Source of the DNA: Dictyoglomus turgidum DSM 6724
GTDB taxonomy: Bacteria; Dictyoglomota; Dictyoglomia; Dictyoglomales; Dictyoglomaceae
DNA: 64,000 nucleotides
Direction: 5' to 3'
Assembly (NCBI RefSeq): GCF_000021645.1
Contig: NC_011661.1
Span: forward strand, 94,723 to 158,722
Of this stretch, positions 8,087 through 16,315 are shown piece after piece (the first letter of the stretch is position 1; every line of letters begins with the position of its first letter). Made by a program: the position numbers and the translations under genes. The notes under the pieces are model-generated. The model did not search any database. It was not told the DNA's origin and saw only the letters and a list, made by a program, of their open reading frames with translations.

Positions 8087-8442
8087 ATTTCAATTCCTTC
8101 TCTTTCTATATCAAGTGCTATTCTCCGCTCTCTTCTTTTCAAGAGCTCAAATTCTTCCCTTGAGATTACTAATGTCGATAAAGGAATGCCATATTCTGTC
8201 TCTAAATTAGTGACTATGGAAAGAATATTTCTCTTAAGATTTCTATCCAAATAATTCACAATTATTGCTACATCTATATCAGAATCATTATCATAATCGC
8301 CACGTGCTTTTGATCCAAAAAGAATCACAGCTTCAAGATTAGAACCTAAAAGCTCTAAAAGTTTAGTCTTAAGCTCTTTAAGTATTATTCTTTCACTTTC
8401 TTCTAAATGATCAATAGCTTTACTCATGTTACAAAAATCCAT
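8083..8442 (-). CDS. Minimal nucleotidyltransferase (MNT) antitoxin
   Basis: This 119-aa protein has the nucleotidyltransferase signature GSKARGDYDNDSDIDVAI. GSx9DxD provides two metal-binding Asp residues, and a third acidic residue should lie in the later strand. A helical segment of about 25 residues precedes the domain. The start at 8442 is uncertain: no ribosome site is evident and an in-frame ATG lies five codons in. It is coupled to the HEPN toxin gene downstream. Confidence 0.88.
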   Translation of the reverse strand: MDFCNMSKAIDHLEESERIILKELKTKLLELLGSNLEAVILFGSKARGDYDNDSDIDVAIIVNYLDRNLKRNILSIVTNLETEYGIPLSTLVISREEFELLKRRERRIALDIEREGIEI

Positions 8443-8676
8443 TTTTTAATTTTACCACACTCTTCCTTCATATACACAGGGGAAGGGAGTTGAGAATAGA
8501 TTAGTTCCAAAATGTTATATACAGGATCTTAAAGATACGAAGTCATAACCAACATCCTTTTAGAAGCTGTTTTACTTTAAGCCAGACAATATTATTTAAC
8601 CATAGAAGGGGAATGATAAGAAAATCATAGAAGTAGTGCTAGATAAAAATAACATTTTTGTAATATAATAAATCCT

Positions 8677-9069
8677 ATGAAATCAAATTCAGATATGCTT
8701 TCCCTTCCATACGAGAATGAGTTTTTTGACTGTGTCTTATCCTATCATTCAATTTACCATACCAATAAAAAGGGGTTAGAAAAGGCTATCTCAGAGGTAC
8801 ATAGAGTACTTAAAAAAGATGGAGAATTTTATGTGACCTTTAACTCCAAATTTAGTAGAAGCTATAACAACCCTAAAAACACTGTCCTTAAAGACGGTAC
8901 AATAATTAAGCAGGAAGGAATAGAGGCTGGAATTCCTCATTGTTATTTGGACGAAGAAGAGATTTATATCCTAATAAAGGATTTTGAAATTTTAAGCATG
9001 AAATATATAGAAGATATAATTCCAACAAGAAGTAATAAGTATTTTGTCTTAGCTAAAAAGGAAATTTAA
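8677..9069 (+). pseudogene. N-terminally truncated SAM-dependent methyltransferase
   Basis: The 130 residues align with the C-terminal two thirds of Methyltransf_11-type enzymes. LPYENEFFDCVLSYHSIYH is motif II-III and EVHRVLKKDGEFYVTF is the post-III strand. The SAM-binding motif I (D/ExGxGxG) should lie upstream, but the frame is closed by TAA three codons before the ATG and no such motif appears in other frames. No ribosome site is present. It is therefore judged a remnant, though a short transcript product cannot be excluded. Confidence 0.7.
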
Positions 9070-9097
9070 CTTTTTCTGTAAAATTTCTCTCTCCACA

Positions 9098-9211
9098 ATG
9101 TGTTTTAATGAAAAAATAGAGATTATAAAATCTTTTACAACAATCAGTATTATTATCCCCACCCACAATAGAGAAAAGCTCCTTGCTTGCGTGGTCTTTA
9201 CCTCTCATTGA
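9098..9211 (+). pseudogene. N-terminal fragment of a family 2 glycosyltransferase
   Basis: A 37-codon frame contains ISIIIPTHNREKLL, the nucleotide-binding first strand of GT2 enzymes, about 25 residues in. It stops at TGA (9209-9211). The rest of the enzyme, including DxD, is missing, and the sequence passes straight into a HepT remnant. It is a junction scar of a deletion. Confidence 0.65.
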
Positions 9212-9531
9212 GTCCTATAAAATTTTAAAAGAGATATATGAAATAAGAGATATATGAAATATATGATAAAACTTTCAAAGAAAAATTAGAACTCTTTGTT
9301 ACCGGTCTAAGACCTCCAAAAGATTATTCAGATCCTTTTAGAGTTCTTTTTGAAAATGTTTTTTTGGAAAAAGCGTTCTTTGAAAGTTTGGTGAATATGG
9401 TCAAATTTAGGGACAGATTAGTACATATATATTGGGAGATTGATAATGAGTTTTTATACTCAATTTTAAAAAACAATGTTAAAGATTTAAAAGGTTTGAT
9501 CAATAGAATAATTGAAATTTTAGAGCTCTAA
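9201..9531 (+). pseudogene. HepT-like (DUF86) HEPN toxin remnant with a 16-bp frameshifting duplication
   Basis: The C-terminal half reads VNMVKFRDRLVHIYWEID, the RxxxxH ribonuclease motif and following strand of HepT/DUF86 proteins, and ends at TAA (9529-9531). Upstream, AGAGATATATGAAATA occurs twice in tandem near 9229-9260. Removing one copy joins LIESYKILKEIYE in frame with YDKTFKEKL. The 16-bp duplication therefore shifts the frame. The N-terminus and the partner antitoxin are missing. Confidence 0.75.
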
Positions 9532-9534
9532 GGT

Positions 9535-9805
9535 CCTACGTAAAAGGTACAAATGTAGTTTTATAACCCTTTGTTTCATATCCCTCATAATTTGCAAATC
9601 TTTTTAACTAGAGTAAATTTAAACCTTTTTCAAGGGATAATTCATCTTTTAAGAAATTCAATACTTCAAACTCTTCTACTTTTTCACCAAAATAATTTAA
9701 AAGAGTAGCAATAGCACAAGCTCTGCAGGTGTGTTCCGTAGTCTGAATTATTACTTTCTCCCTTTTTATTTCTTGATAACTTTTGGCTTTGTTAATTTGT
9801 TTCAA
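9535..9805 (-). pseudogene. C39-like cysteine peptidase remnant with in-frame amber codon
   Basis: From a TTG at 9805 the frame reads VIIQTTEHTCRACAIATLLNYFG, the active-site region of C39 peptidases (normally QTxxxTCGPAAL; here Gly-Pro is replaced by Arg-Ala). It ends at TAG after GLNLL. Translation past this TAG in the same frame gives LKRFANYEGYETKGYKTTFVPF, the next conserved C39 block, before a second stop. The catalytic His/Asp half is lost. C39 domains cleave double-glycine leaders, so the leader-like peptide gene directly upstream is notable. Confidence 0.72.
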
Positions 9806-9830
9806 TATAATTTATAGTTTATTTTTTCTT

Positions 9831-10016
9831 TCATAAGAAAAGTTGTCCCTCAACTTTTTCAAGTTCTTCGTCAGATAGCTCTTCTCCTTGAGGAAGATTT
9901 ACTTTTACCTGAATTTGAGCTGTTGGAACAGCAGGGGTTTGTGCAAAAACAGGTAGAAAGATAGGTACCAGTATGACGAATATAAGAAGAGCTATGAAAA
10001 GCCAAATACTAAACAT
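9831..10016 (-). CDS. 61-aa membrane/secreted peptide with bacteriocin-leader-like tail
   Basis: The N-terminal 25 residues form a hydrophobic helix ending in VFAQTP, like a signal peptide. The C-terminus reads LPQGEELSDEELEKVEGQ, which resembles the LSxxELxxVxGG leader region of class II bacteriocins and Nif11-type precursors, although nothing follows except LFL. It lies immediately upstream of the C39 peptidase remnant. AAGGAG abuts the ATG with no spacing, so the true start is uncertain. Function is not assigned; this may be a truncated precursor. Confidence 0.55.
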   Translation of the reverse strand: MFSIWLFIALLIFVILVPIFLPVFAQTPAVPTAQIQVKVNLPQGEELSDEELEKVEGQLFL

Positions 10017-10150
10017 CTCCTTGATAAAAACTCTCTCTCAATATAAGTGGAAAACCGTTGGAAGACCTTCATTTCTTAAAAGTAATACTTACGTCTCTAC
10101 CAAGCGCTAAGATAAATTTGAAAGAGAACATAGCAAATTAAAAAATTTTA

Positions 10151-10171
10151 GAGGGGAGACTTTCTCCCCTC
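10151..10171 (-). terminator. Intrinsic terminator after the 67-aa membrane protein gene
   Basis: A perfect 9-bp stem, GAGGGGAGA with TCTCCCCTC, has a 3-base loop and is followed on the minus strand by TAAAATTTTTTAA. It lies 23 bases after the stop at 10195. The stem is identical in sequence to the hairpin at 50464-50485. Confidence 0.85.
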
Positions 10172-10194
10172 TTTATGACTCTTTTAACCTTATG

Positions 10195-10398
10195 TTAGTA
10201 TCCAACTCCTATTAATTTTAGGAGTTTATCCGTCCATGTCCCTAACTTAATAATTATGAAAGAAAAAATATCTACGAAAATTCTAAGTATAGTCGCAGAA
10301 CATATGAATAGAACTAATATTTGAATTAAGAGTCTTATAGGTCTCTTAAGAGTCATTGGACCAAAGATATCTTTTGTAATCTTTAACAATTTTTCCAT
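10195..10398 (-). CDS. Small membrane protein of unknown function
   Basis: This 67-aa protein has two hydrophobic stretches (residues 22-40 and 42-53) flanked by basic residues. It has a good GGGGGT ribosome site eight bases before the ATG and its own terminator. It follows the frameshifted 10428-10840 gene by 29 bases in the same direction, so the two are probably co-transcribed. I do not recognise a family. A bacteriocin immunity or helper role is possible only by position. Confidence 0.6.
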   Translation of the reverse strand: MEKLLKITKDIFGPMTLKRPIRLLIQILVLFICSATILRIFVDIFSFIIIKLGTWTDKLLKLIGVGY

Positions 10399-10427
10399 TA
10401 AAATACCCCCTTTTCTTATAAATTTTC

Positions 10428-10840
10428 TTATAAAGCTACCGAATCTGAGACACTCAAAGAAAATGATCCTACAGTGATACCTACTCCGGATATTCCTATG
10501 TAAACTCTAAAATTTGCTTGTCCCCTTGCCCAAGCAATATTTGTCCCTACAGTTCCATAGGAACAAGAGGTAGTAACTTCAGCAAACATACCAGAGGAAG
10601 CAACAACATTAGCATTAACAGAGACTACTTTTCTTGTATCATAATTATAGTAAAAACTACCAAGAAGTACAACGGCCCCACCAAAAACTAGTGGACCAGC
10701 ATTACTTGTATACTCTGCATAATCATATAAAGTTCCATATCCTATGCGAGAGGAAGAGTTATATATCAATATCTTCCTTTTAGGATCTTTTTTATGAATA
10801 ACTTACCCTTCATTTCTATAACAGATAATTTTTGGAACAT
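10428..10840 (-). CDS. Unknown beta-rich protein, two frames joined at a -1 slippery site
   Basis: Translation from the ATG at 10840, which has a strong AAAGGGGTG ribosome site, gives 24 residues and then stops. A -1 shift at the heptamer A AAA AAG (plus strand 10787-10793, phased as in dnaX) would continue into a 113-residue frame ending at 10428. That frame is rich in Gly, Ser, Val and Tyr with two Cys-containing beta-like segments (residues TTSCSYGTV). The downstream frame has no convincing start of its own: a TTG at 10769 has its ribosome site only three bases away. It may be programmed frameshifting, transcriptional slippage on A6, or a simple mutation. Confidence 0.5.
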
Positions 10841-10878
10841 TATGTAAACACCCCTTTCTACTTAATGTTTTGTTTTTT

Positions 10879-10906
10879 ATTTTACCTTCCCGCATATGAC
10901 TTTCAA
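10879..10906 (-). promoter_or_regulatory. Promoter of the 10840-10195 gene pair
   Basis: On the minus strand TTGAAA (10901-10906) is followed after 16 bases by TAAAAT (10879-10884), giving a leader of about 30 bases before the ATG at 10840. The -35 overlaps the left arm of an 11-bp inverted repeat. Confidence 0.6.
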
Positions 10907-10959
10907 ATTTACCCTATCTGGAAATATTGATGAAATCTTGATTTTGAAAGGGTAAATTT
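10905..10959. repeat. 11-bp inverted repeat in the divergent intergenic region
   Basis: AAATTTACCCT (10905-10915) and AGGGTAAATTT (10949-10959) are perfect inverted copies 33 bases apart. They sit between the divergent promoters for the 10840 gene and for the 11055 gene (a TATAAT at 11020-11025). They could be paired operator half-sites or a hairpin. Confidence 0.65.
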
Positions 10960-11054
10960 TTAGGTTTTTTTAAAATTTTTTAAAGTGAAACATTTTACAA
11001 AAAATAACTTGAAAAGTGGTATAATTAATCAAAAAGTTTTCTCAATTTTGAAAG

Positions 11055-12506
11055 ATGCCAAGTAAAATTCCACATATAAATAGAATCATATCTACCTACG
11101 GTTCCTATGCAAAGCCATTCTTAAACTGGGCTTTAGAAATGGCAAAAATTCCTCCACCTTGGAAGCATTATTTCATTGCTTTGAAGTTCTATTGGAAAAG
11201 AGAGTACTTTTTATCTTTAGCTGAATTAGAAAAAGCACTTGATAAGTGTAATAGTAATAAAACGCTATATTATCTAATCCTTACCGAAAAACTTTCAATA
11301 TTATCAAATATTAACAGTAGAGAAGGAAATGCAATTTATGAAAAATTAAAACGAGAATTTCCTTATATCCCTTCTTATGTAAGAAATATTGCGTCCCCAT
11401 CCCTCCTTCATTATTATGCTACTAACTTCCCATCTAATCTTCGAAAATTCCGTATTTGGAGCAACAAGTATCCTTTGGATCCTTCCTCCAAAACTTTTAT
11501 CCTTTTAGGTAAAGCAAGAGAAGAGATAAAAGGAAAAAATATTAGAAAAGCTATATCTTATTACTCTGAAGCTTTTAGAACTTCCCTCTCTATTCCTCAT
11601 CCCACAGGAATCATCAATAGTTTAAATGATGCCTCTTGGTATCTTAAAGAAAAACATCCCAAATTTTCCCTTTTATTAGCTAAAAAGGCTGTTTATTATT
11701 CTGCTTGGTATAGAGAAGATCTATCATATGGTTTTGCTGTCCTTGATACTCTCTTTGAGGTACAGAGAATTAATAATGACCCTTCCATTTGTGAAACCTC
11801 TATGATCATCCAACATTATTATAAATCTTTACCAAATTCTTCTGGAAAGTACACTAAAGAACACTACAAAAAACTTTTTGAATTCTCTAAAAAATTTTGC
11901 TTTAATTTAGAAGCTTCCTTCTATGAAAATGATGGAAAGAGGATAAATATCTTTGAAAATTTCCAGAAATCAATAGAAATACTAAATAGCATGTCAAAAA
12001 ATAAAAGAGAAATTTTAATCCTTTCAACCTTTATGAGTATTTGCAATAGAAAGATGTTATTCCCCTTTATTTCCAAAAACCTTAAAAATATATTAGCTTA
12101 CTCTGAAAGTATTAAAAAAATCATTAACCTTGCAAATAAAAATTTTGAAATCATAAGATTTCTATCATACATATCTACTGACCACCCATTCCTAAAAGCA
12201 AGAAAAGATTTGGCAACAAAATTTTTGGAGACCTTGCATCCTAATAAGAAAGAATTTTTCATAAGTTTTTACCTCTCTCTAAAAGAAAAAGAAAGAGAAT
12301 TTATAGATACCTTCATAAGAAATTATGTAAGATATGATAGAGATTGGAATATTAAGATTCATACCCCAGAGGAAATAATTCCTTTCATTAAAAAATTTCA
12401 ACTGAAAGAATTACCATCTTCTTTAGCTTATTTCTCCTTTGAAAAAAGAGAAAGAAGAGAGTTTGATAGTTTAATAAACCATATTTATTCCTTATTTATT
12501 GACTAA
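11055..12506 (+). CDS. Unknown 483-aa helical (TPR-like) protein
   Basis: The protein is almost entirely helical, without signal peptide or membrane segment. Several helix pairs resemble tetratricopeptide units, for example WKREYFLSLAELEKAL near residue 50 and KGKNIRKAISYYSEAFRTS near 165. The frame is closed directly upstream, so the ATG at 11055 is the only reasonable start. A TATAAT lies about 30 bases before it, and the ribosome site is weak. No catalytic motif is recognised. It is divergent from the small secreted gene cluster and followed by the phosphorylase-like gene, and its role is unknown. Confidence 0.75.
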   Translation: MPSKIPHINRIISTYGSYAKPFLNWALEMAKIPPPWKHYFIALKFYWKREYFLSLAELEKALDKCNSNKTLYYLILTEKLSILSNINSREGNAIYEKLKREFPYIPSYVRNIASPSLLHYYATNFPSNLRKFRIWSNKYPLDPSSKTFILLGKAREEIKGKNIRKAISYYSEAFRTSLSIPHPTGIINSLNDASWYLKEKHPKFSLLLAKKAVYYSAWYREDLSYGFAVLDTLFEVQRINNDPSICETSMIIQHYYKSLPNSSGKYTKEHYKKLFEFSKKFCFNLEASFYENDGKRINIFENFQKSIEILNSMSKNKREILILSTFMSICNRKMLFPFISKNLKNILAYSESIKKIINLANKNFEIIRFLSYISTDHPFLKARKDLATKFLETLHPNKKEFFISFYLSLKEKEREFIDTFIRNYVRYDRDWNIKIHTPEEIIPFIKKFQLKELPSSLAYFSFEKRERREFDSLINHIYSLFID

Positions 12507-12566
12507 CTTTAGCTTTCATATTAAAATAAGTTTTATAATGAAACAATTTTTATTATGGAGGGTTTT

Positions 12567-15500
12567 ATGAATCCCAAAATTAAATATGAGGTGGATAAAA
12601 AGAAAGATTTGACTTTTAATATTTACAATTACAACTATGCCTTCCCCTTTTCCAGCTTCCTTCCCGGAATATCTGGAATTTTAGGAATCCCTATGTGGTG
12701 TTTTTATGTAAATAGGGGACAATGTATTACAAGTTTTGGATTCGAGAGTAAAGATGGTGCTATACTTGAGTTTCATCCTGCTAACAAAGCCTATAGGCTT
12801 ACTCCTATATATGGTTTTAGAACCTTTATAAAAATTGACAATGTTTTTTATGAGCCTTTTAGAGAGTCCCCTGAAAATGAAACTTTTGAGAGAGAAAATT
12901 ATATGAGTATAACTCCCTATGATCTTACCATATATGAGATAAACAAAACCCTAAATATCTCTTGCAAAGTGAACTACTTTACTCTCCCTAATGAGCCTGT
13001 AGGAGCCTTAATAAGAATTTTTACTATAAAGAATCATGGAGAAAACGAATTGAACCTTGAAATTATTGATGGTATACCTCAATTTCTACCCTATGGACTT
13101 ACCAATGAAGTTATGAAGAATATGTCAAGAACCATTGAAGCCTGGTATAGGGTAGACAATTTAGAGAATAATGCACCCTTTTATAGGCTTTATACAACCT
13201 TTCAGGATATAACCGAAGTAAAGGTAATAAAAGAAGGACATTTTTATTTTGCTCTCTCAGAAGACGAAAAACTTCTTCCTGTAATAATAGATCCTGATCT
13301 CATCTTTTATCCTTCTAATGATTTCTCCTATCCTTATAAATTTGCAAAGGGAAAATTTACCCTTCCTAAGGCAGTATTTTATGGGAATAGAACTCCCTCT
13401 GCTTTCTCCTACACTATAATTACTCTTTCTCCAGATGAGGAAAGATCCATAATATCTTTTGCAGGAAAGGCAGATTCCTTGGAGAGATTAAATAAAATAG
13501 TAAAAGATTATGCTCATAAAGAATTTGTCGAGAAAAAAGCTAAAGAGAATGAGATACTCATAAAGAGCATTATGGATAATGCCTTTGTACATAGTGCTTC
13601 AAAAGAATTTAATTCTTACGTGAGACAAAGCTTTCTTGATAACCTTTTAAGGGGAGGCCTCCCTATTACTTTAAACTATAATTCTAAAAAAGATGTAATT
13701 TATCTCTTTGGAAGAAAACATGGAGATTTAGAAAGAGATTATAACTTCTTTACCCTCGAAGCTAATTATTTCTCTCAAGGAAATGCCAACTACAGAGATA
13801 TAAATCAAAATAGAAGAAATGATATCTATTTTAATCCTGATGTAGAACACTTCAATATATGGTATTTCATAAACCTTATTCAGCTTGATGGATATAATCC
13901 ATTAGTAATAAAGGGAGTTAAATACCTTATAAAAGAAGATGTTTTAGGAGAATTAAAAAATTGGGTTTCCGAATATATAGAAAAGGAGTTAAAAGAAATA
14001 CTTCAAAAACCTTTTATTCCTTTTGACGTAATAAAGGTTCTTGAAAAGTACAACTATGAGCTGAAAAAGGGAAATCTTATTGACTTTATCTCATTCCTAC
14101 TTACAGGTAGTAGAAAAATAGAGTTTGCAGAACATGGAGAAGGATATTGGATAGATCATTGGTTTTACAACTTAGATCTCATAGAGAGCTATGAGTCTAT
14201 ATTTCCAGATAAAATGGAAGATCTCCTTTTAAATCAAGAGATTTTCACCTATTATGATAACTCTGAAATTGTGCTTCCAAGAGAAGAAAGGTATGTTCTT
14301 ACAGAAAATGGAGTACGCCAATATAGATCTTTAAGAAATGATGAAGAAAAAGTAACTCTTATAAGATCAAGGAAGATAGAGCCTAATAAAGTAAGAACCA
14401 AATATGGAAAAGGAGATATTTATTATACCTCTTTACTTTCCAAACTTATTGCCCTTGCTACTGTTAAATATTCAACTCTTGATCCAGAAAATATAGGAAT
14501 AGAGATGGAGGCAGGAAGACCTGGCTGGAATGATGCATTAAACGGTCTTCCTGGACTTTTTGGATCATCAGTAAATGAAACTTTTGAACTCAAAAGACTT
14601 CTCTTGCTTATAAAATCATGGATTGAAAAATACAAACTTTATGAAAGAGAAGTGAGAATTCCAAAAGAATTATCAGAACTTTTAAATTCCCTTGTGGAAA
14701 TAACAAAAGAAAATCTTAAAGGTAAGATATCAAACTTTGAGTTTTGGGATAAAAGTTCAAATCTAAGAGAAGAATATAGAGAAAAAACTAAATTGGGTAT
14801 ATCAGGGGAAGAAATATCCATAAGACTTTCTGAAATTTTAAACATCTTGGATCTATTTTTAGAAAAATTAAATAAAGAGCTTGAAAGAGCCTTTGATAAA
14901 GAAAAGGGACTTTATCATACATATTTTTATTATGATCTTGTGGATTATGACATTATAGAAAAAAATGGAAAAAAGGTAATAAAACCAAAGAAATTTGTAA
15001 GAAAAGATATGCCCCTTTTCCTTGAAGGACAAGTCCACTATCTCAAAACTGAAAGGGACAAAAATAAAAAGAGAGAGATCATGGAGAGAATAAAACAAAG
15101 CGATTTATATGACAAAAAATTGAAAATGTATAAAGTTAATGCTCCTTTGGACTCTGCCCCCCTTGAAATTGGGAGAATCAAAGCTTTTCTTCCTGGATGG
15201 CTTGAAAATGAAAGCATATTCTTACATCTTGAATACAAATATCTCCTTGAAATATTAAAAGCAGAAGAATTTGAAAAATTCTATGAAGAAATGAAAAATT
15301 GTCTTATACCCTTTATGAATCCAGAAACATATAGAAGAAGCATATTTGAAAATGTATCCTTTATTGTGAGTAGTAGAAACCCTGATCCAAATCTTCATGG
15401 AGCAGGATTCTCTGCAAGACTTTCTGGAAGTACTGCAGAATTTTACCATATGCTCCTTGTTATGGCTTTTGGTAAAAATCCATTTTACCTTGATGAAAAC

Positions 15501-15833
15501 AATAATCTTTGCTTTAAACCAACTCCATCAATACCGGATTTCCTTTTCACCATAAAAGACGAATTTGTAAATTATTACGGCTGTGGTAAAGAAGAAAAAA
15601 TATTCATACCTAAAAATTCTTTTGTTATAAACTTCCTTAAAAATACCCTTATCTACTTTATAAATCCTAAAAGGAAAAATACTTTCGGAGAAAATGGAGC
15701 TAAGATAAAAAAATACATATTATACAGCAGTAATGAAGAAAAGGAGGAAATAAATAGAGAAATACTAACATCTCCATACTCTTATAATTTGAGAAGTGGA
15801 GTTTATGAAAAATTAGAAATCGTCTTAGAATAA
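12567..15833 (+). CDS. Large cellobiose-phosphorylase-like glycoside enzyme, function uncertain
   Basis: This 1088-aa cytoplasmic protein has an N-terminal beta-sandwich (about residues 1-330) with aromatic and Gly-rich motifs such as GIPMWCFYVNRGQC. A large alpha-helical region follows, consistent with an (alpha/alpha)6 barrel. Relatives in Thermotogae and Firmicutes are usually labelled cellobiose phosphorylase. I could not confirm the GH94 catalytic Asp. An earlier in-frame ATG (12555) overlaps the GGAGGG ribosome site, which clearly serves the ATG at 12567. The last 55 codons and the following spacer are repeated twice more downstream as exact 215-bp copies. Confidence 0.7.
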   Translation: MNPKIKYEVDKKKDLTFNIYNYNYAFPFSSFLPGISGILGIPMWCFYVNRGQCITSFGFESKDGAILEFHPANKAYRLTPIYGFRTFIKIDNVFYEPFRESPENETFERENYMSITPYDLTIYEINKTLNISCKVNYFTLPNEPVGALIRIFTIKNHGENELNLEIIDGIPQFLPYGLTNEVMKNMSRTIEAWYRVDNLENNAPFYRLYTTFQDITEVKVIKEGHFYFALSEDEKLLPVIIDPDLIFYPSNDFSYPYKFAKGKFTLPKAVFYGNRTPSAFSYTIITLSPDEERSIISFAGKADSLERLNKIVKDYAHKEFVEKKAKENEILIKSIMDNAFVHSASKEFNSYVRQSFLDNLLRGGLPITLNYNSKKDVIYLFGRKHGDLERDYNFFTLEANYFSQGNANYRDINQNRRNDIYFNPDVEHFNIWYFINLIQLDGYNPLVIKGVKYLIKEDVLGELKNWVSEYIEKELKEILQKPFIPFDVIKVLEKYNYELKKGNLIDFISFLLTGSRKIEFAEHGEGYWIDHWFYNLDLIESYESIFPDKMEDLLLNQEIFTYYDNSEIVLPREERYVLTENGVRQYRSLRNDEEKVTLIRSRKIEPNKVRTKYGKGDIYYTSLLSKLIALATVKYSTLDPENIGIEMEAGRPGWNDALNGLPGLFGSSVNETFELKRLLLLIKSWIEKYKLYEREVRIPKELSELLNSLVEITKENLKGKISNFEFWDKSSNLREEYREKTKLGISGEEISIRLSEILNILDLFLEKLNKELERAFDKEKGLYHTYFYYDLVDYDIIEKNGKKVIKPKKFVRKDMPLFLEGQVHYLKTERDKNKKREIMERIKQSDLYDKKLKMYKVNAPLDSAPLEIGRIKAFLPGWLENESIFLHLEYKYLLEILKAEEFEKFYEEMKNCLIPFMNPETYRRSIFENVSFIVSSRNPDPNLHGAGFSARLSGSTAEFYHMLLVMAFGKNPFYLDENNNLCFKPTPSIPDFLFTIKDEFVNYYGCGKEEKIFIPKNSFVINFLKNTLIYFINPKRKNTFGENGAKIKKYILYSSNEEKEEINREILTSPYSYNLRSGVYEKLEIVLE

Positions 15834-16315
15834 GATATAATCTATAACCTAATCAGCCTCCATAAGCCTCCTTCTTTCCTAAAAAAAGGAAAAATACTTT
15901 CGGAGAAAATGGAGCTAAGATAAAAAAATACATATTATACAGCAGTAATGAAGAAAAGGAGGAAATAAATAGAGAAATACTAACATCTCCATACTCTTAT
16001 AATTTGAGAAGTGGAGTTTATGAAAAATTAGAAATCGTCTTAGAATAAGATATAATCTATAACCTAATCAGCCTCCATAAGCCTCCTTCTTTCCTAAAAA
16101 AAGGAAAAATACTTTCGGAGAAAATGGAGCTAAGATAAAAAAATACATATTATACAGCAGTAATGAAGAAAAGGAGGAAATAAATAGAGAAATACTAACA
16201 TCTCCATACTCTTATAATTTGAGAAGTGGAGTTTATGAAAAATTAGAAATCGTCTTAGAATAAGATATAATCTATAACCTAATCAGCCTCCATAAGCCTC
16301 CTTCTTTCCTAAAAA
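15671..16315. repeat. 215-bp tandem triplication of the phosphorylase-like gene's 3' end
   Basis: Three consecutive units begin at 15671, 15886 and 16101. They match essentially base for base, apart from the length of an A-run at the first junction. Each unit contains the last 54 codons and stop of the 12567-15833 gene plus about 50 bases holding the 3' end of the convergent broken gene. Copies 2 and 3 are non-coding because they lack a start. Apart from these repeats, 15834-16271 holds nothing else I can recognise. Such perfect copies imply a very recent event, or an assembly or strain-specific expansion. Confidence 0.95.

Noticed and set aside
8443-8676. Search for the missing N-terminus of the methyltransferase or an RNA gene
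   Set aside because: All three frames are closed, no motif I was found, and there is no notable pairing. I see nothing to annotate here.
9535-10840. A complete functional bacteriocin export cluster
   Set aside because: No ABC exporter or immunity gene is identifiable, the C39 gene is interrupted, and the peptide lacks a core region after the leader-like motif.
15671-16315. The repeats as a possible CRISPR array or mobile element
   Set aside because: Units are 215 bp, contiguous without spacers, and consist of the adjacent gene's own 3' end. There is no transposase or terminal inverted repeat.
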